Positions 8,185-16,669 of a stretch of 64,000 nt of DNA are shown piece after piece. Position 1 is the stretch's first letter, and every line of letters starts with the position of its first letter. The notes beneath the pieces are model-generated. The model did no database searches and was not told the DNA's origin. It worked only from the letters and a program-made list of their open reading frames with translations. The translations under genes were made by a program, and so were the position numbers. This stretch comes from Streptomyces longwoodensis (GTDB lineage Bacteria; Actinomycetota; Actinomycetes; Streptomycetales; Streptomycetaceae), in NCBI RefSeq assembly GCF_001514125.1, contig NZ_KQ948556.1, positions 125,648 through 189,647 on the forward strand. The letters run 5' to 3'.

Positions 8185-8930
8185 AGCCCCAGCAGCCACC
8201 GGCCGCCCCCCGTCAGGGAGCACAGCGACACCGCGTGGAAGAGGAACAGCCACAGCCCCGCCGGCACGTGCGTCAACCGGGACAGCTGGTCGGCGTCCGA
8301 GTCGCCCGCGCCCGCGTGCCGGCGCTTGGCCTGGAGCTCGAAGGCCGGGCGCACGCCCCCCAGCAGCAGGAACCACACCACCGCGTAGGCGAATGCCGCC
8401 TGCACCTGGGGCCCGGCCAGCCAGGACACCAGCAGGAACGTGCCGCCGGTGAGCAGCACCGTCAGCGCGCCGTAGGCGTTGCGGATCATCACCAGCATCA
8501 CCAGCAGCAGGGCCGTCGCCACCCACAGCAGCAGCGTGATGCGCCCGGCGCCCAGCAGCGCGGCACCGCCGAGGCCCAGCAGCGGGGGAGCGGTGTAACC
8601 GGCCGCCGCCGTGAGGATCATGCCGAGGCCGTACGGCTTGCCGCGGCTCAGGGTGAGGCCGCTGGTGTCGGAGTGCAGCCGTATGCCGGTCAGGGTGCGG
8701 CCGGTCAGCAGCGCGACCAGGCCGTGGCCCCCCTCGTGGGCGATGGTGATCGCGTTGCGCGACAGGCGCCACAGCGGGTGGGGCACCACGACGGCCAGCG
8801 CGGCGGCCAGGGTGGCGCACACCACCCACAGATCGGGGTCGGACTGGGTCCCGGTGAGCCGGCCCCAGAGGTCGGGCAGCGCGAGGGCGGCGAGGCTGTG
8901 CGGGCTGTCCATGCTGTCCATGCCGTTCAT
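8181..8930 (-). CDS. M50-type (site-2-protease-like) membrane zinc metallopeptidase
   Basis: The 249-aa polytopic membrane protein has the metal motif HEGGH (His65, His69) followed by a conserved hydrophobic core (LTAAAGYTAPPLLGLGG) that may carry the third ligand region. Five or six membrane helices are apparent. It resembles M50B-like proteins of actinobacteria, for which no substrate is established. Several in-frame ATGs (8930, 8921, 8912) lie close together; 8930 was chosen because GGGAG lies upstream. It is divergent from the SRAP gene across only 50 bp. Confidence 0.8.
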   Translation of the reverse strand: MNGMDSMDSPHSLAALALPDLWGRLTGTQSDPDLWVVCATLAAALAVVVPHPLWRLSRNAITIAHEGGHGLVALLTGRTLTGIRLHSDTSGLTLSRGKPYGLGMILTAAAGYTAPPLLGLGGAALLGAGRITLLLWVATALLLVMLVMIRNAYGALTVLLTGGTFLLVSWLAGPQVQAAFAYAVVWFLLLGGVRPAFELQAKRRHAGAGDSDADQLSRLTHVPAGLWLFLFHAVSLCSLTGGGRWLLGL

Positions 8931-8980
8931 GTAGGGCGGTGGCTCCCTTTCCGTCGGACGGATCTGGCAGTGTGGCACGC

Positions 8981-9796
8981 ATGTGCGGACGGTATGCAGC
9001 CAGTCGTGGGCCCGAGGACCTCGCGGCGGTCTTCGGGGTGGAGAAGTGGGAGCCGGCCGAGGCACTGGGGCCCGACTACAACGTGGCCCCGACCAAGGAG
9101 GTCCACGTCGTCCTGGACCGTCCCCTGAAGGACGCGGACGACCCGCGGCCGGTTCGCCAGCTGCGCACCCTCAGGTGGGGCCTGGTCCCGTCCTGGGCGA
9201 CGTCGCCCGAGGGCGCCGCCCGCATGATCAACGCCCGCGCGGAGACCGTCCACGAGAAGCCGTCGTACCGCCGGGCCTTCGCCGCCCGGCGCTGCATCGT
9301 CCCCGCCGACGGCTACTACGAGTGGGTCACCGGCACCGAGGAGCGCGAGCTGGAGGTCGAGGGCCGCCGCAAACGCCCGCGCAAGCAGCCGTACTTCGTG
9401 CTCCCGGCCGACGGCTCGGTGTTCGCGATGGCCGGGCTGTACGAGTTCTGGCGGGACCGCACCCTGCCGGACGACCACCCGCGGGCCTGGTGGGCGACCT
9501 GCTCGGTCATCACCACCGAGGCCGAGACCACCCCGCTCGCCGCCGCCCCCGCCGAGGGACCCCGCACGCTGGCCGACATCCACCCCCGGATGCCCCTGAT
9601 GCTCACCCCGGACCGCTGGGACGCCTGGCTCGACCCGTCCCGCACCGACCCCGGGGAGCTGCGGTCGCTGCTCGCCCCGCCGCCGCCCGGGCTGCTGCGC
9701 GCCCACCCGGTCTCCACCGCCGTCAGCAACGTCCGCAACAACGGCCCGGAGCTGCTGAAGGAGCTGGCGGGGCCGGAGGAGGGCACACTCTTCTGA
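8981..9796 (+). CDS. SRAP-domain DNA-protein crosslink protein (HMCES/YedK family)
   Basis: The 271-aa protein covalently traps abasic sites in single-stranded DNA. The start at 8981 leaves Cys2 (MCGRY) exposed after Met removal, as the chemistry requires; an upstream in-frame start at 8939 would bury it. Other family residues are Asn34 (YNVAPT), the glutamate in VPADGYYEW and the histidine in DIHPRMP. No clear ribosome-binding site precedes the ATG, so translation may be leaderless. The next gene starts 1 base after the stop. Confidence 0.93.
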   Translation: MCGRYAASRGPEDLAAVFGVEKWEPAEALGPDYNVAPTKEVHVVLDRPLKDADDPRPVRQLRTLRWGLVPSWATSPEGAARMINARAETVHEKPSYRRAFAARRCIVPADGYYEWVTGTEERELEVEGRRKRPRKQPYFVLPADGSVFAMAGLYEFWRDRTLPDDHPRAWWATCSVITTEAETTPLAAAPAEGPRTLADIHPRMPLMLTPDRWDAWLDPSRTDPGELRSLLAPPPPGLLRAHPVSTAVSNVRNNGPELLKELAGPEEGTLF

Positions 9797-9797
9797 C

Positions 9798-10457
9798 GTG
9801 ACGAACGACACCCGCACCGGCACCGCCCCGGTCCAGACCGTCCCGACCGCGACCGGCGACGCCCGGATCACCTGGCACCGCGCCCCGCGCGCGGCCCGCC
9901 TCGTCCTCGCCGTCAGCCACGGCGCCGGCGGCGGCATCGAGGCGCGCGACCTGCGGGCGCTCGCCGCCGAGCTGCCCGCGCACGGTGTCACCGTCGCCCT
10001 GGTGGAGCAGCCCTGGCGGGTGGCCGGCAAGAAGCTGGCGCCGGCGCCGAAGACCCTGGACGCGGGCTGGCGCGGGATCTGGCCGGCCCTCACCGCGGCC
10101 GGACTGCCGGTGATCGCCGGCGGGCGCTCCGCGGGCGCCCGCGTCGCCTGCCGCACGGCGACCGAGCTGGGCGCCGCCGCCGTCCTCGCGCTGAGCTTCC
10201 CGCTGCACCCGCCGGGCAGACCGGACCGCTCCCGTGCCGCCGAGCTGCTGGGCGCGGGCGTGCCCACCCTCGTCGTCCAGGGCGGCAACGACCCCTTCGG
10301 CCGGCCCGAGGAGTTCCCCGACGGGGACCACGAGCTCGTCACCGTGCCCCACGGCGACCACGGGTTCGCCGTGCCCAAGCGGGCGGACATCACCCAGGAG
10401 CAGGCGCTCGCGGTGATCACGGCGGCGGTCGTGGAGTGGACCGCGTCACTTCCCTGA
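9798..10457 (+). CDS. Alpha/beta-hydrolase of the KANL3/Tex30 type
   Basis: The 219-aa protein has the nucleophile elbow GGRSAGAR (Ser in GxSxG), an early LAVSHGAGG oxyanion segment, an acid in NDPFG and a C-terminal HGDHGF histidine. These make a complete Ser-Asp-His triad in the KAT8 regulatory NSL complex subunit 3/Tex30-like group. The substrate is unknown. The GTG start lies 1 base after the SRAP stop, implying a two-gene operon. Confidence 0.85.
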   Translation: MTNDTRTGTAPVQTVPTATGDARITWHRAPRAARLVLAVSHGAGGGIEARDLRALAAELPAHGVTVALVEQPWRVAGKKLAPAPKTLDAGWRGIWPALTAAGLPVIAGGRSAGARVACRTATELGAAAVLALSFPLHPPGRPDRSRAAELLGAGVPTLVVQGGNDPFGRPEEFPDGDHELVTVPHGDHGFAVPKRADITQEQALAVITAAVVEWTASLP

Positions 10458-10514
10458 CCGGGCCACGGCACCGGGCGGCGCCGCGGGTGGGGCGCGTCAC
10501 GGGGGAGCGGCGCG

Positions 10515-10541
10515 GGGAATGCCGCGCTCCCGCCCACTGTT
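10515..10541 (+). promoter_or_regulatory. SigR-type promoter of sigR (autoregulatory)
   Basis: GGGAAT (10515-10520) and GTT (10539-10541) are separated by exactly 18 bases, matching the SigR consensus GGGAAT-N18-GTT known from S. coelicolor. Transcription would start about 50 bases before the ATG at 10601, upstream of both possible sigR starts. Confidence 0.88.
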
Positions 10542-10600
10542 GTGCGGGACAGACGTGCTGGACAGCCAGTACGGACGTCGTGGGAGAGGAAGTTCGCCGC

Positions 10601-10765
10601 ATGGGTTCGACCATCTGCCCCAGCCGTGGCAACCGCGCCGACCTGGACTGGACGGTGCTGCACGCGGCCAGGACCGCTCCTATTCGAGCGGCGGCGGGGA
10701 CGGGTCGTGTTCTATCCTCCGATTCTGGTGGGATCGGTCTCGGTCCTGCCCGGAATCTTGAGGAG
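10601..10765 (+). other. sigR: In-frame N-terminal extension encoding the longer isoform SigR'
   Basis: An ATG at 10601 is in frame with sigR and adds exactly 55 codons before the GTG at 10766, without a stop. In S. coelicolor a SigR-dependent transcript yields an unstable isoform with a 55-residue extension that is degraded by ClpP proteases. The identical length here supports the same device. Confidence 0.8.
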
Positions 10766-11473
10766 GTGGGTCCGGTTCCCGGTACCGACGCAGGGACCGA
10801 CGACGGCCAGGCGGAGCTGCCCGAGGGCCAGGGCATCGGCGTGGGCGCGGACGCGGGGGCGATCCCCGAGTCGACCACGGAGCGCAGCGCGCGCTTCGAG
10901 CGGGACGCGCTGGAATTCCTCGACCAGATGTATTCGGCCGCACTGCGCATGACGCGCAACCCCGCCGACGCGGAGGACCTGGTGCAGGAGACGTACGCCA
11001 AGGCGTACGCGTCCTTCCACCAGTTCCGTGAGGGCACCAACCTCAAGGCGTGGCTGTACCGGATCCTCACCAACACCTTCATCAACTCGTACCGCAAGAA
11101 GCAGCGCGAACCCCAGCGCAGCGCGGCCGAGGAGATCGAGGACTGGCAGCTCGCCCGTGCCGAGTCGCACATGTCGACGGGTCTGCGCTCCGCCGAGTCG
11201 CAGGCGCTCGACCACCTGCCCGACTCGGACGTGAAGGAAGCGCTCCAGGCGATCCCCGAGGAGTTCCGCATCGCCGTGTACCTCGCCGACGTCGAGGGCT
11301 TTGCGTACAAGGAGATCGCGGACATCATGGGGACACCCATCGGTACGGTGATGTCCCGGCTGCACCGGGGCCGCCGTCAACTGCGCGGCATGCTCGAGGA
11401 CTACGCCCGTGAGCGCGGGCTGGTCCCGGCCGGCGCCGGAGAGTCGAACGAAGCGAAAGGCTCGGGCTCATGA
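10766..11473 (+). CDS. sigR: ECF sigma factor SigR, thiol-oxidative stress
   Basis: The 235-aa ECF sigma factor directs transcription of thiol-redox, proteolysis and ribosome-associated genes. Region 2 includes NPADAEDLVQETYAKAYASF and WLYRILTNTFIN. Region 4 has the helix-turn-helix YKEIADIMGTPIGTVMSRLHRGRRQLR. The GTG start at 10766 corresponds to the stable form; a 55-codon extension begins at 10601. sigR overlaps rsrA by ATGA (11470-11473), so the sigma factor and its inhibitor are translationally coupled. A SigR-type promoter at 10515-10541 provides positive feedback. Confidence 0.96.
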   Translation: MGPVPGTDAGTDDGQAELPEGQGIGVGADAGAIPESTTERSARFERDALEFLDQMYSAALRMTRNPADAEDLVQETYAKAYASFHQFREGTNLKAWLYRILTNTFINSYRKKQREPQRSAAEEIEDWQLARAESHMSTGLRSAESQALDHLPDSDVKEALQAIPEEFRIAVYLADVEGFAYKEIADIMGTPIGTVMSRLHRGRRQLRGMLEDYARERGLVPAGAGESNEAKGSGS

Positions 11474-11784
11474 GCTGCGGAGAGCCGCACGAGACGGACT
11501 GCTCCGAGGTCCTCGACCACCTGTACGAGTTCCTCGACAGCGAGATGCCGGACGTCGACCGCGACAAGTTCCAGCAGCACTTCAAGGAGTGCTCGCCGTG
11601 CCTGGAGAAGTACGGACTCGAGCAGGCCGTGAAGAAGCTGGTCAAGCGGTGCTGCGGTCATGACGACGTGCCCGTGGACCTGCGCGCCAAGGTCATGGGG
11701 CGGCTGGAGCTGATCCGCTCCGGCCAGACGGTGCCCGAGCACGACGTGAGCGCCACCTCCCCGGGCACCCCCCAGGAGTCCTGA
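11470..11784 (+). CDS. rsrA: Zinc-containing redox-sensitive anti-sigma factor RsrA
   Basis: The 104-aa ZAS-family anti-sigma factor binds SigR under reducing conditions. On disulphide stress it loses zinc and forms a disulphide, releasing SigR. The ligand and redox residues are all present: Cys11, His37, Cys41 and Cys44 (HFKECSPC), plus Cys3, Cys61 and Cys62, in the same positions as in S. coelicolor RsrA. It overlaps sigR by 4 bases and is followed by a large hairpin. Confidence 0.96.
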   Translation: MSCGEPHETDCSEVLDHLYEFLDSEMPDVDRDKFQQHFKECSPCLEKYGLEQAVKKLVKRCCGHDDVPVDLRAKVMGRLELIRSGQTVPEHDVSATSPGTPQES

Positions 11785-11843
11785 CCGCCGCCCGTTCACG
11801 GGCCGCCCTCCCCGGTGGAGGTGCGGCCGGTGAACGGGCGGTC
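11783..11843 (+). terminator. Compound hairpin terminator after sigR-rsrA
   Basis: Outer arms CCGCCCGTTCAC / GTGAACGGGCGG (11788-11799, 11830-11841) enclose a second stem GGCCGC / GCGGCC (11801-11806, 11823-11828) and CCTCC / GGAGG. The structure starts at the rsrA stop codon. Confidence 0.85.
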
Positions 11844-11942
11844 GTCACTCGAACGTGCTAATCAGCGGGTGATACGCCCGTCCCCCTCCCCGGCCGGTCC
11901 TAGGCTCCCAGCCCGGACACCTACGGGCTGGGGGGAGGCGGC

Positions 11943-13334
11943 ATGGAGGCGATTCCCGGGCGGGCCCGGCTCTACGTCGGCTGCGTCGCCCTCGCCGCCC
12001 TGGTCTGCCTGGCCCCCGTACCCGCCGTCGCGGGCACGCCCCTCCCGGACCCGTCCCGGTGGGCCGCCGGCCTGCTGAGGGCCGACTCGTCCTCGTGGGC
12101 CGTGATCCTGCTCGCCGCGCTGTACGCGGCGGGCCGATGGGCCGCCCGCACCCGGTTCCCCGGGTCCCTGCCGGCCGCGTCCCCCGTGGCTCCCGTCGTC
12201 CACCCCGTGCTGCTCGCCGGGGCCTTCCTGCTGCCGCCGCCCGCCGCGGCCCTCGTCCCGCTGCCCGGCATCCTGCTGGCCCGCGTGGAACAGCGCCCGG
12301 CCGGCGTCCGGCGGCTGTGGCGGGCCGCGCAGTGCGTGCCGGCCGTGTGGGCCGCGGCCCGCGTGCACGGGACGCTCGGCGGCCGGGACACCGTGGCCGC
12401 CTGCGCGGTCCCCGGGGCACTGCTGCCCGCAGCGGCCGCCGTGCTCGTCTACTGCGCCGTGCTCGCGCTGCTGGACGGCGGCATCCGCGTGCTCGCCGAA
12501 CGCGTCCCGGCCCGCCGGGCCTGGCGCGGGCGGTTCTCCCGCTCGCTCGCGCCGCTCGCCGTGCACGGGCTGGCCGGGCTGATGATGGCGGTGCTGTGGC
12601 ACAGCCCCTACGGGCCGGTCGCCGCGCTGCTCGTGCTGTTCCCCATGGGCGTGGCCTGGTGGGTGTTCGCGCAGTACCACCGGGAGCGGGCCGCGCACCA
12701 CGCGACGATCCGGGCACTGGTGCAGGCCGTCGACATCAAGGACGGCTACACCCGCGGCCACAGCGAGCGGGTCGGCCAGGCCTCCATGATGATCGCCCGC
12801 GAACTCGGCATGGACGAGCGGCGCATCGAGGTGCTGCGCTTCGCCGGGATCCTGCACGACGTGGGCAAACTGGGCGTGCCGACCCGGCTGCTGCGCAAGG
12901 ACGGCCCGCTGACCCCCGAGGAGCGGTGCGTCATCGAACTGCACCCCGAGTACGGCCACGAGATCACCCGGGGCATCACCTTCCTCGGCGAGGCCCGCTC
13001 GGCGATCCTGCACCACCACGAGCGGCTGGACGGCAGCGGCTACCCCTACGGACTGGTGGGCCGTCAGATCCCCGAACCGGCGCGCGTGGTGGCCGTCGCC
13101 GACGCCTTCGACGCGATGACCTCGACCCGCTCCTACAGCCGGGCCCGGCCGGTCGCCGTCGCCCTGGAGGAACTCGGCCGGTGCGCGGGCACCCAGTTCG
13201 ACCCGCGCATGGTCGGCGCCCTCGTCCGCGCCCTGGACCGCCACGGCTGGCACCCCGTGGTGACCGCCGACGAGGGCGCGCCCGCGCTGCCCTCCCCGGC
13301 GTCCGCGGGCGACCGGCGCGGGGTGACGCGGTGA
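11943..13334 (+). CDS. Membrane-anchored HD-GYP domain phosphodiesterase-like protein
   Basis: The 463-aa protein has an N-terminal region of several membrane helices (about 10-240) and a cytoplasmic HD-GYP domain (about 250-450). Metal-site and signature residues are HSERVG (273-278), ILHDVGK (His305, Asp306), His334, HHHER (357-361) and GSGYPYG (364-370), so the domain looks catalytically complete. HD-GYP proteins usually hydrolyse cyclic di-GMP, sometimes cGAMP or other nucleotides. ATG at 11943. The next gene, a related protein, overlaps by GTGA at 13331-13334. Confidence 0.9.
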   Translation: MEAIPGRARLYVGCVALAALVCLAPVPAVAGTPLPDPSRWAAGLLRADSSSWAVILLAALYAAGRWAARTRFPGSLPAASPVAPVVHPVLLAGAFLLPPPAAALVPLPGILLARVEQRPAGVRRLWRAAQCVPAVWAAARVHGTLGGRDTVAACAVPGALLPAAAAVLVYCAVLALLDGGIRVLAERVPARRAWRGRFSRSLAPLAVHGLAGLMMAVLWHSPYGPVAALLVLFPMGVAWWVFAQYHRERAAHHATIRALVQAVDIKDGYTRGHSERVGQASMMIARELGMDERRIEVLRFAGILHDVGKLGVPTRLLRKDGPLTPEERCVIELHPEYGHEITRGITFLGEARSAILHHHERLDGSGYPYGLVGRQIPEPARVVAVADAFDAMTSTRSYSRARPVAVALEELGRCAGTQFDPRMVGALVRALDRHGWHPVVTADEGAPALPSPASAGDRRGVTR

Positions 13335-14629
13335 CGTCGGCCGCCGTGACCGGCGCGGGTGCCCGCGGCCGCACGGCCGGCCGGCGGCCCGGGCACCACC
13401 GGCGCCCGCTGGTGCTCATCCACACGGCCGCCGGACTCACCGTCGCCGTCGCGCTGGCCGCCACCGTGCGCAGCGGGGTGCTGGAGCGGCCGCTCGCGCT
13501 GGCCTTCGGCGTGTTCGTCGCGGTGGGGGAGCTGAGCCGCTGGAGCGGGGCCGGGGTGCGGGAGGCGGCGCCGCTCGGGGCCGCCGGGGCGCTGGCGTTC
13601 GCGCTGCTCGGGGAGAATGCCGGACACCCCACCCAGCACGGCGCCGCGCAGGTCGTCGCGGTGGTCGCCGGGGCCTCGCTGCTCGGGTGCGTGCCGCACG
13701 TGGCGCGCGGCCGGGGACCGGTTCTGGACCACCTGGCCCGGCGGGTGCTGACCGTGGCCTTCGCCGCGGTGTGCTTCCAGCCGCTGCACGACGGGGGCGT
13801 CCTCGAACGCTTCGGCGGCCCCGCCTACGCGCTGCTGCTGTTCGCGCTGCTCGTCCTCGGTGTCCTGTGCGACGTCGTGCTCGCCGCCGCGCTGGCCCAC
13901 GCCCGCACCGGCTGGCCGTACGGTCCGCTGCTGCGTGACGAGCTGCGGGCGGTGCCCGGCATCGGGTCGGCGGTGTGCGCCACCGGCGCGGTGATCGCGC
14001 TCGCGGTCGCCGTGGTCGGCCTGTGGGCGCTGCCGCTGTTCTCGCTGCCGCTGCTGCTCACCCAGCTGGCGCTGCGTCGGTACGCGGCCGTCCGGGCCAC
14101 CTCCCGGCAGACCATCGCCTCCCTGGCCCGGGCGACCGAGATCGCCGGGTACACGCCGCCCGGGCACGCCCGCCGGGTGGCCGCGCTGGGCGTGGCCGTG
14201 GGACGCGACCTGGGGCTGTCCGGGCCGGAGCTCACCGTGCTGGAGTACGCGGCGCTGATGCACGACATCGGCCAGCTCAGCCTGGTCGACCCGGTACCGG
14301 CCGGGGCCACCGCCCCCCTGTCCGTGCGCGAGCAGCGCCGCATCGCCCTGCTCGGCGGGGCCGTCGTGCGGCAGACCGGCGCGGGCGAACAGGTCGCGGC
14401 CGTGGTGGAACGGCAGGCCGACCCCTGCGCGGAGCAGCCGGTGGCCGCCCGGATCGTGCGCGTGGTGAACGCCTACGACGAGAAGGTGCACGGCGCCGGG
14501 CCCGGCGGACCGCTCACCGCCCTGGAGGAGCTGCGGCTGGCCGCGGCCGGGGAGTACGCGCCCGAGGTGGTCGAGGCGCTGGCCCGGGTGTTGGCGCGGG
14601 CCAGTCTGACCCTGCCCGTCGGTGGGTAA
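13331..14629 (+). CDS. Membrane HD-domain protein, degenerate HD-GYP paralogue
   Basis: The 432-aa protein has the same architecture as its upstream neighbour: several hydrophobic helices, then an HD domain. It keeps one HD doublet (MHDIGQ) but lacks an obvious GYP motif and the HHHER run, so phosphodiesterase activity is doubtful. The GTG start at 13331 overlaps the previous stop, implying stoichiometric expression and possibly a heteromer with an active and a regulatory subunit. The longer open frame from 12059 is a shadow of the upstream gene. Confidence 0.85.
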   Translation: MTSAAVTGAGARGRTAGRRPGHHRRPLVLIHTAAGLTVAVALAATVRSGVLERPLALAFGVFVAVGELSRWSGAGVREAAPLGAAGALAFALLGENAGHPTQHGAAQVVAVVAGASLLGCVPHVARGRGPVLDHLARRVLTVAFAAVCFQPLHDGGVLERFGGPAYALLLFALLVLGVLCDVVLAAALAHARTGWPYGPLLRDELRAVPGIGSAVCATGAVIALAVAVVGLWALPLFSLPLLLTQLALRRYAAVRATSRQTIASLARATEIAGYTPPGHARRVAALGVAVGRDLGLSGPELTVLEYAALMHDIGQLSLVDPVPAGATAPLSVREQRRIALLGGAVVRQTGAGEQVAAVVERQADPCAEQPVAARIVRVVNAYDEKVHGAGPGGPLTALEELRLAAAGEYAPEVVEALARVLARASLTLPVGG

Positions 14630-14746
14630 CCCATGGGTAATGAGCGCCCTTCCAGCCGCACGTGGTTGGATGCGAAGGGAGAGGGTCTTCGAGAGGCTGT
14701 CGGGGGGCGCAGCCGGCCCACTCCACGGAACTGGCAGGCGGGAATC

Positions 14747-15727
14747 GTGAGGATCTTCGGCAAGGGACGGCACCGGCCCTCCGCCTCGTGGCGGCAGGCC
14801 ACCGATCGCGCGTTCACGCTGATCGGCGACGGGCGGTACGAGGACGCGGGCGCGCTGCTGACCCGTGCCGCGGACCTGGAGCCCTGGCTGTCGGAGTCCT
14901 GGTTCAACCTCGCCCTGCTGCACAAGTTCCGCCACGACTGGGAGCAGGCCAGGGCCGCCGGGCTGCGCGCGGTCGCGCTGCTGGACCGCGAGGCCGGGGC
15001 GCCCGACTGGTGGAACGTCGGCATCGCCGCCACCGCGCTGCAGGACTGGCCGCTGGCCCGCCGGGCCTGGCAGGCGTACGGGCTGCACGTGCCGGGCGGT
15101 GCGACCGCCTCCGGGGAGCCGGCCGGCATGGACCTGGGCAGCGCGGCGGTGCGGCTGTCGCCCGAGGGCGAGGCCGAGGTGGTGTGGGGGCGGCGGCTCG
15201 ACCCGGCGCGGATCGAGGTGCTGTCCATCCCGCTGCCGTCGTCCGGGCGGCGCTGGGGCGAGGTCGTCCTGCACGACGGGGTGCCGCACGGTGAGCGCAC
15301 CACGTCCAGCGGGCACTCCTACCCGGTGTTCGACGAGATAGAGCTGTGGGCGCCCTCGCCCGTGCCGACCTGGGTGGTGCTGCTGGAGGCGGCCACCGAG
15401 GCCGACCGGGACGCCCTGGAACAGCTGGCCGCGGACGCCGGGTTCGCCGCGGAGGACTGGTCGTCGTCGGTGCGGCTGCTGTGCCGGATGTGCTCGGAGT
15501 CCCGCATGCCGAGCGACGAGGGCGACGGCGTGCACCTGGACCCGCACGACCACAGCGAGCCGGGGCACCCCGGGCCCCTCGGGCACCGCACCGACGGGCA
15601 GCTGTGGGTGCCGGAGCGCGAGTGCGGGGTGGCCGCGCCGGCGTCGCTGGTGCGGGGACTGCTCGACGGCTGGGTGGCGGACGCGCCCGACTCCCGCGAC
15701 TGGCGGGACCTGGAAGAGGTCTGCTGA
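14747..15727 (+). CDS. Tetratricopeptide-repeat protein
   Basis: The 326-aa protein begins with TPR-like helices: FTLIGDGRYEDAGALLTRAADLEPWLSES is followed by WFNLALLHKFRHDWEQARAAGLRAVAL and one further repeat. The C-terminal half contains two Cys/His-rich short motifs and a large region with no recognised domain. The start is uncertain: GTG 14747 (RIFGKGRHRPS follows) fits homology I remember, while ATG 14633 would add 38 residues of poor quality. No enzymatic function is evident. Confidence 0.8.
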   Translation: MRIFGKGRHRPSASWRQATDRAFTLIGDGRYEDAGALLTRAADLEPWLSESWFNLALLHKFRHDWEQARAAGLRAVALLDREAGAPDWWNVGIAATALQDWPLARRAWQAYGLHVPGGATASGEPAGMDLGSAAVRLSPEGEAEVVWGRRLDPARIEVLSIPLPSSGRRWGEVVLHDGVPHGERTTSSGHSYPVFDEIELWAPSPVPTWVVLLEAATEADRDALEQLAADAGFAAEDWSSSVRLLCRMCSESRMPSDEGDGVHLDPHDHSEPGHPGPLGHRTDGQLWVPERECGVAAPASLVRGLLDGWVADAPDSRDWRDLEEVC

Positions 15728-15812
15728 GCGACGGCGGCCGCCCGATTAGGCTGTACTCCGCAATCGTTTTCCCCCGGACGATCTCCGACCCCCAGGAAGG
15801 CACACGTCGGTC

Positions 15813-16463
15813 ATGGCGCAGCAGGACACCGATCAGCAGCACGCGGGCGTGCTCCCCGTGGACGACGAGGGATTCGTCATCGACACCGAGGACACGGAGG
15901 AGCGCGAGCTGGCGTGGCGCGAGGCCGGCACCTCACGGCCCATCACCGTCGTCGGCAACCCCGTGCTCCACAAGGAGTGCAAGGACGTCACCGAGTTCGG
16001 CGACGAACTCCGGCAGCTGGTCGCGGACATGTTCGCCTCGCAGCGCACCGCGGAGGGCGTGGGCCTGGCCGCCAACCAGATCGGCGTCGACCTGAAGGTC
16101 TTCGTCTACGACTGCCCGGACGACGAGGGCGTGCGGCACGTCGGCGTGGTGTGCAACCCCAAGCTGGTCGAACTGCCCGCCGAGCGGCGCCGGCTGGACG
16201 ACAGCAACGAGGGCTGCCTGTCGGTGCCGACGGCGTACGCGCCGCTGGCCCGCCCGGACTACGCCGAGGTGACCGGGCAGGACGAGCGGGGCAACCCGGT
16301 CAAGGTGCGCGGCACCGGCTACTTCGCCCGGTGTTTGCAGCACGAGACCGACCACCTGTACGGCTCGCTGTACATCGACCGGCTCTCCAAGCGGGAGCGC
16401 AAGGACGCGCTGCGGCAGATGGCCGAGAACGAGCCGCGCTACCCCGTGGTCCCCAACGACTGA
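15813..16463 (+). CDS. def: Peptide deformylase
   Basis: The 216-aa enzyme removes the formyl group from nascent N-formylmethionine. All three motifs are intact: GVGLAANQIG, EGCLSVP (metal Cys) and QHETDHL (two metal His and catalytic Glu). It carries an acidic N-terminal extension of about 40 residues beyond the usual core, as in several Streptomyces paralogues. ATG at 15813. A perfect hairpin follows the stop. Confidence 0.96.
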   Translation: MAQQDTDQQHAGVLPVDDEGFVIDTEDTEERELAWREAGTSRPITVVGNPVLHKECKDVTEFGDELRQLVADMFASQRTAEGVGLAANQIGVDLKVFVYDCPDDEGVRHVGVVCNPKLVELPAERRRLDDSNEGCLSVPTAYAPLARPDYAEVTGQDERGNPVKVRGTGYFARCLQHETDHLYGSLYIDRLSKRERKDALRQMAENEPRYPVVPND

Positions 16464-16482
16464 CCCACACCTGCGCGTTCAC

Positions 16483-16516
16483 GGCGCCCGGCCGGGATCC
16501 CTCCCGGCCGGGCGCC
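16483..16516. terminator. Hairpin terminator after def
   Basis: A perfect 15-bp stem (16483-16497, 16502-16516) with a four-base loop lies 20 bases after the deformylase stop. Confidence 0.85.
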
Positions 16517-16669
16517 GTTCGCGTGTCGGCGGGCTGGGGTAGTGAATGGAGCAAATCCGTTCCCAAAACGGTCAGTTGTAGTGCTGAATGGAAGTGCGGG
16601 GATACGCAACGGCGCACGCCCGGCACATCGGGAGGGGCAGGCGTCACCGGCGGCTGAGAGGGGTTGTTC

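Noticed and set aside
10690..10725. Second sigR promoter (SigR-independent) just upstream of the GTG start.
   Set aside because: A TATCCT at 10713-10718 could be a -10, but I see no convincing -35 at the right distance, so it is not listed.
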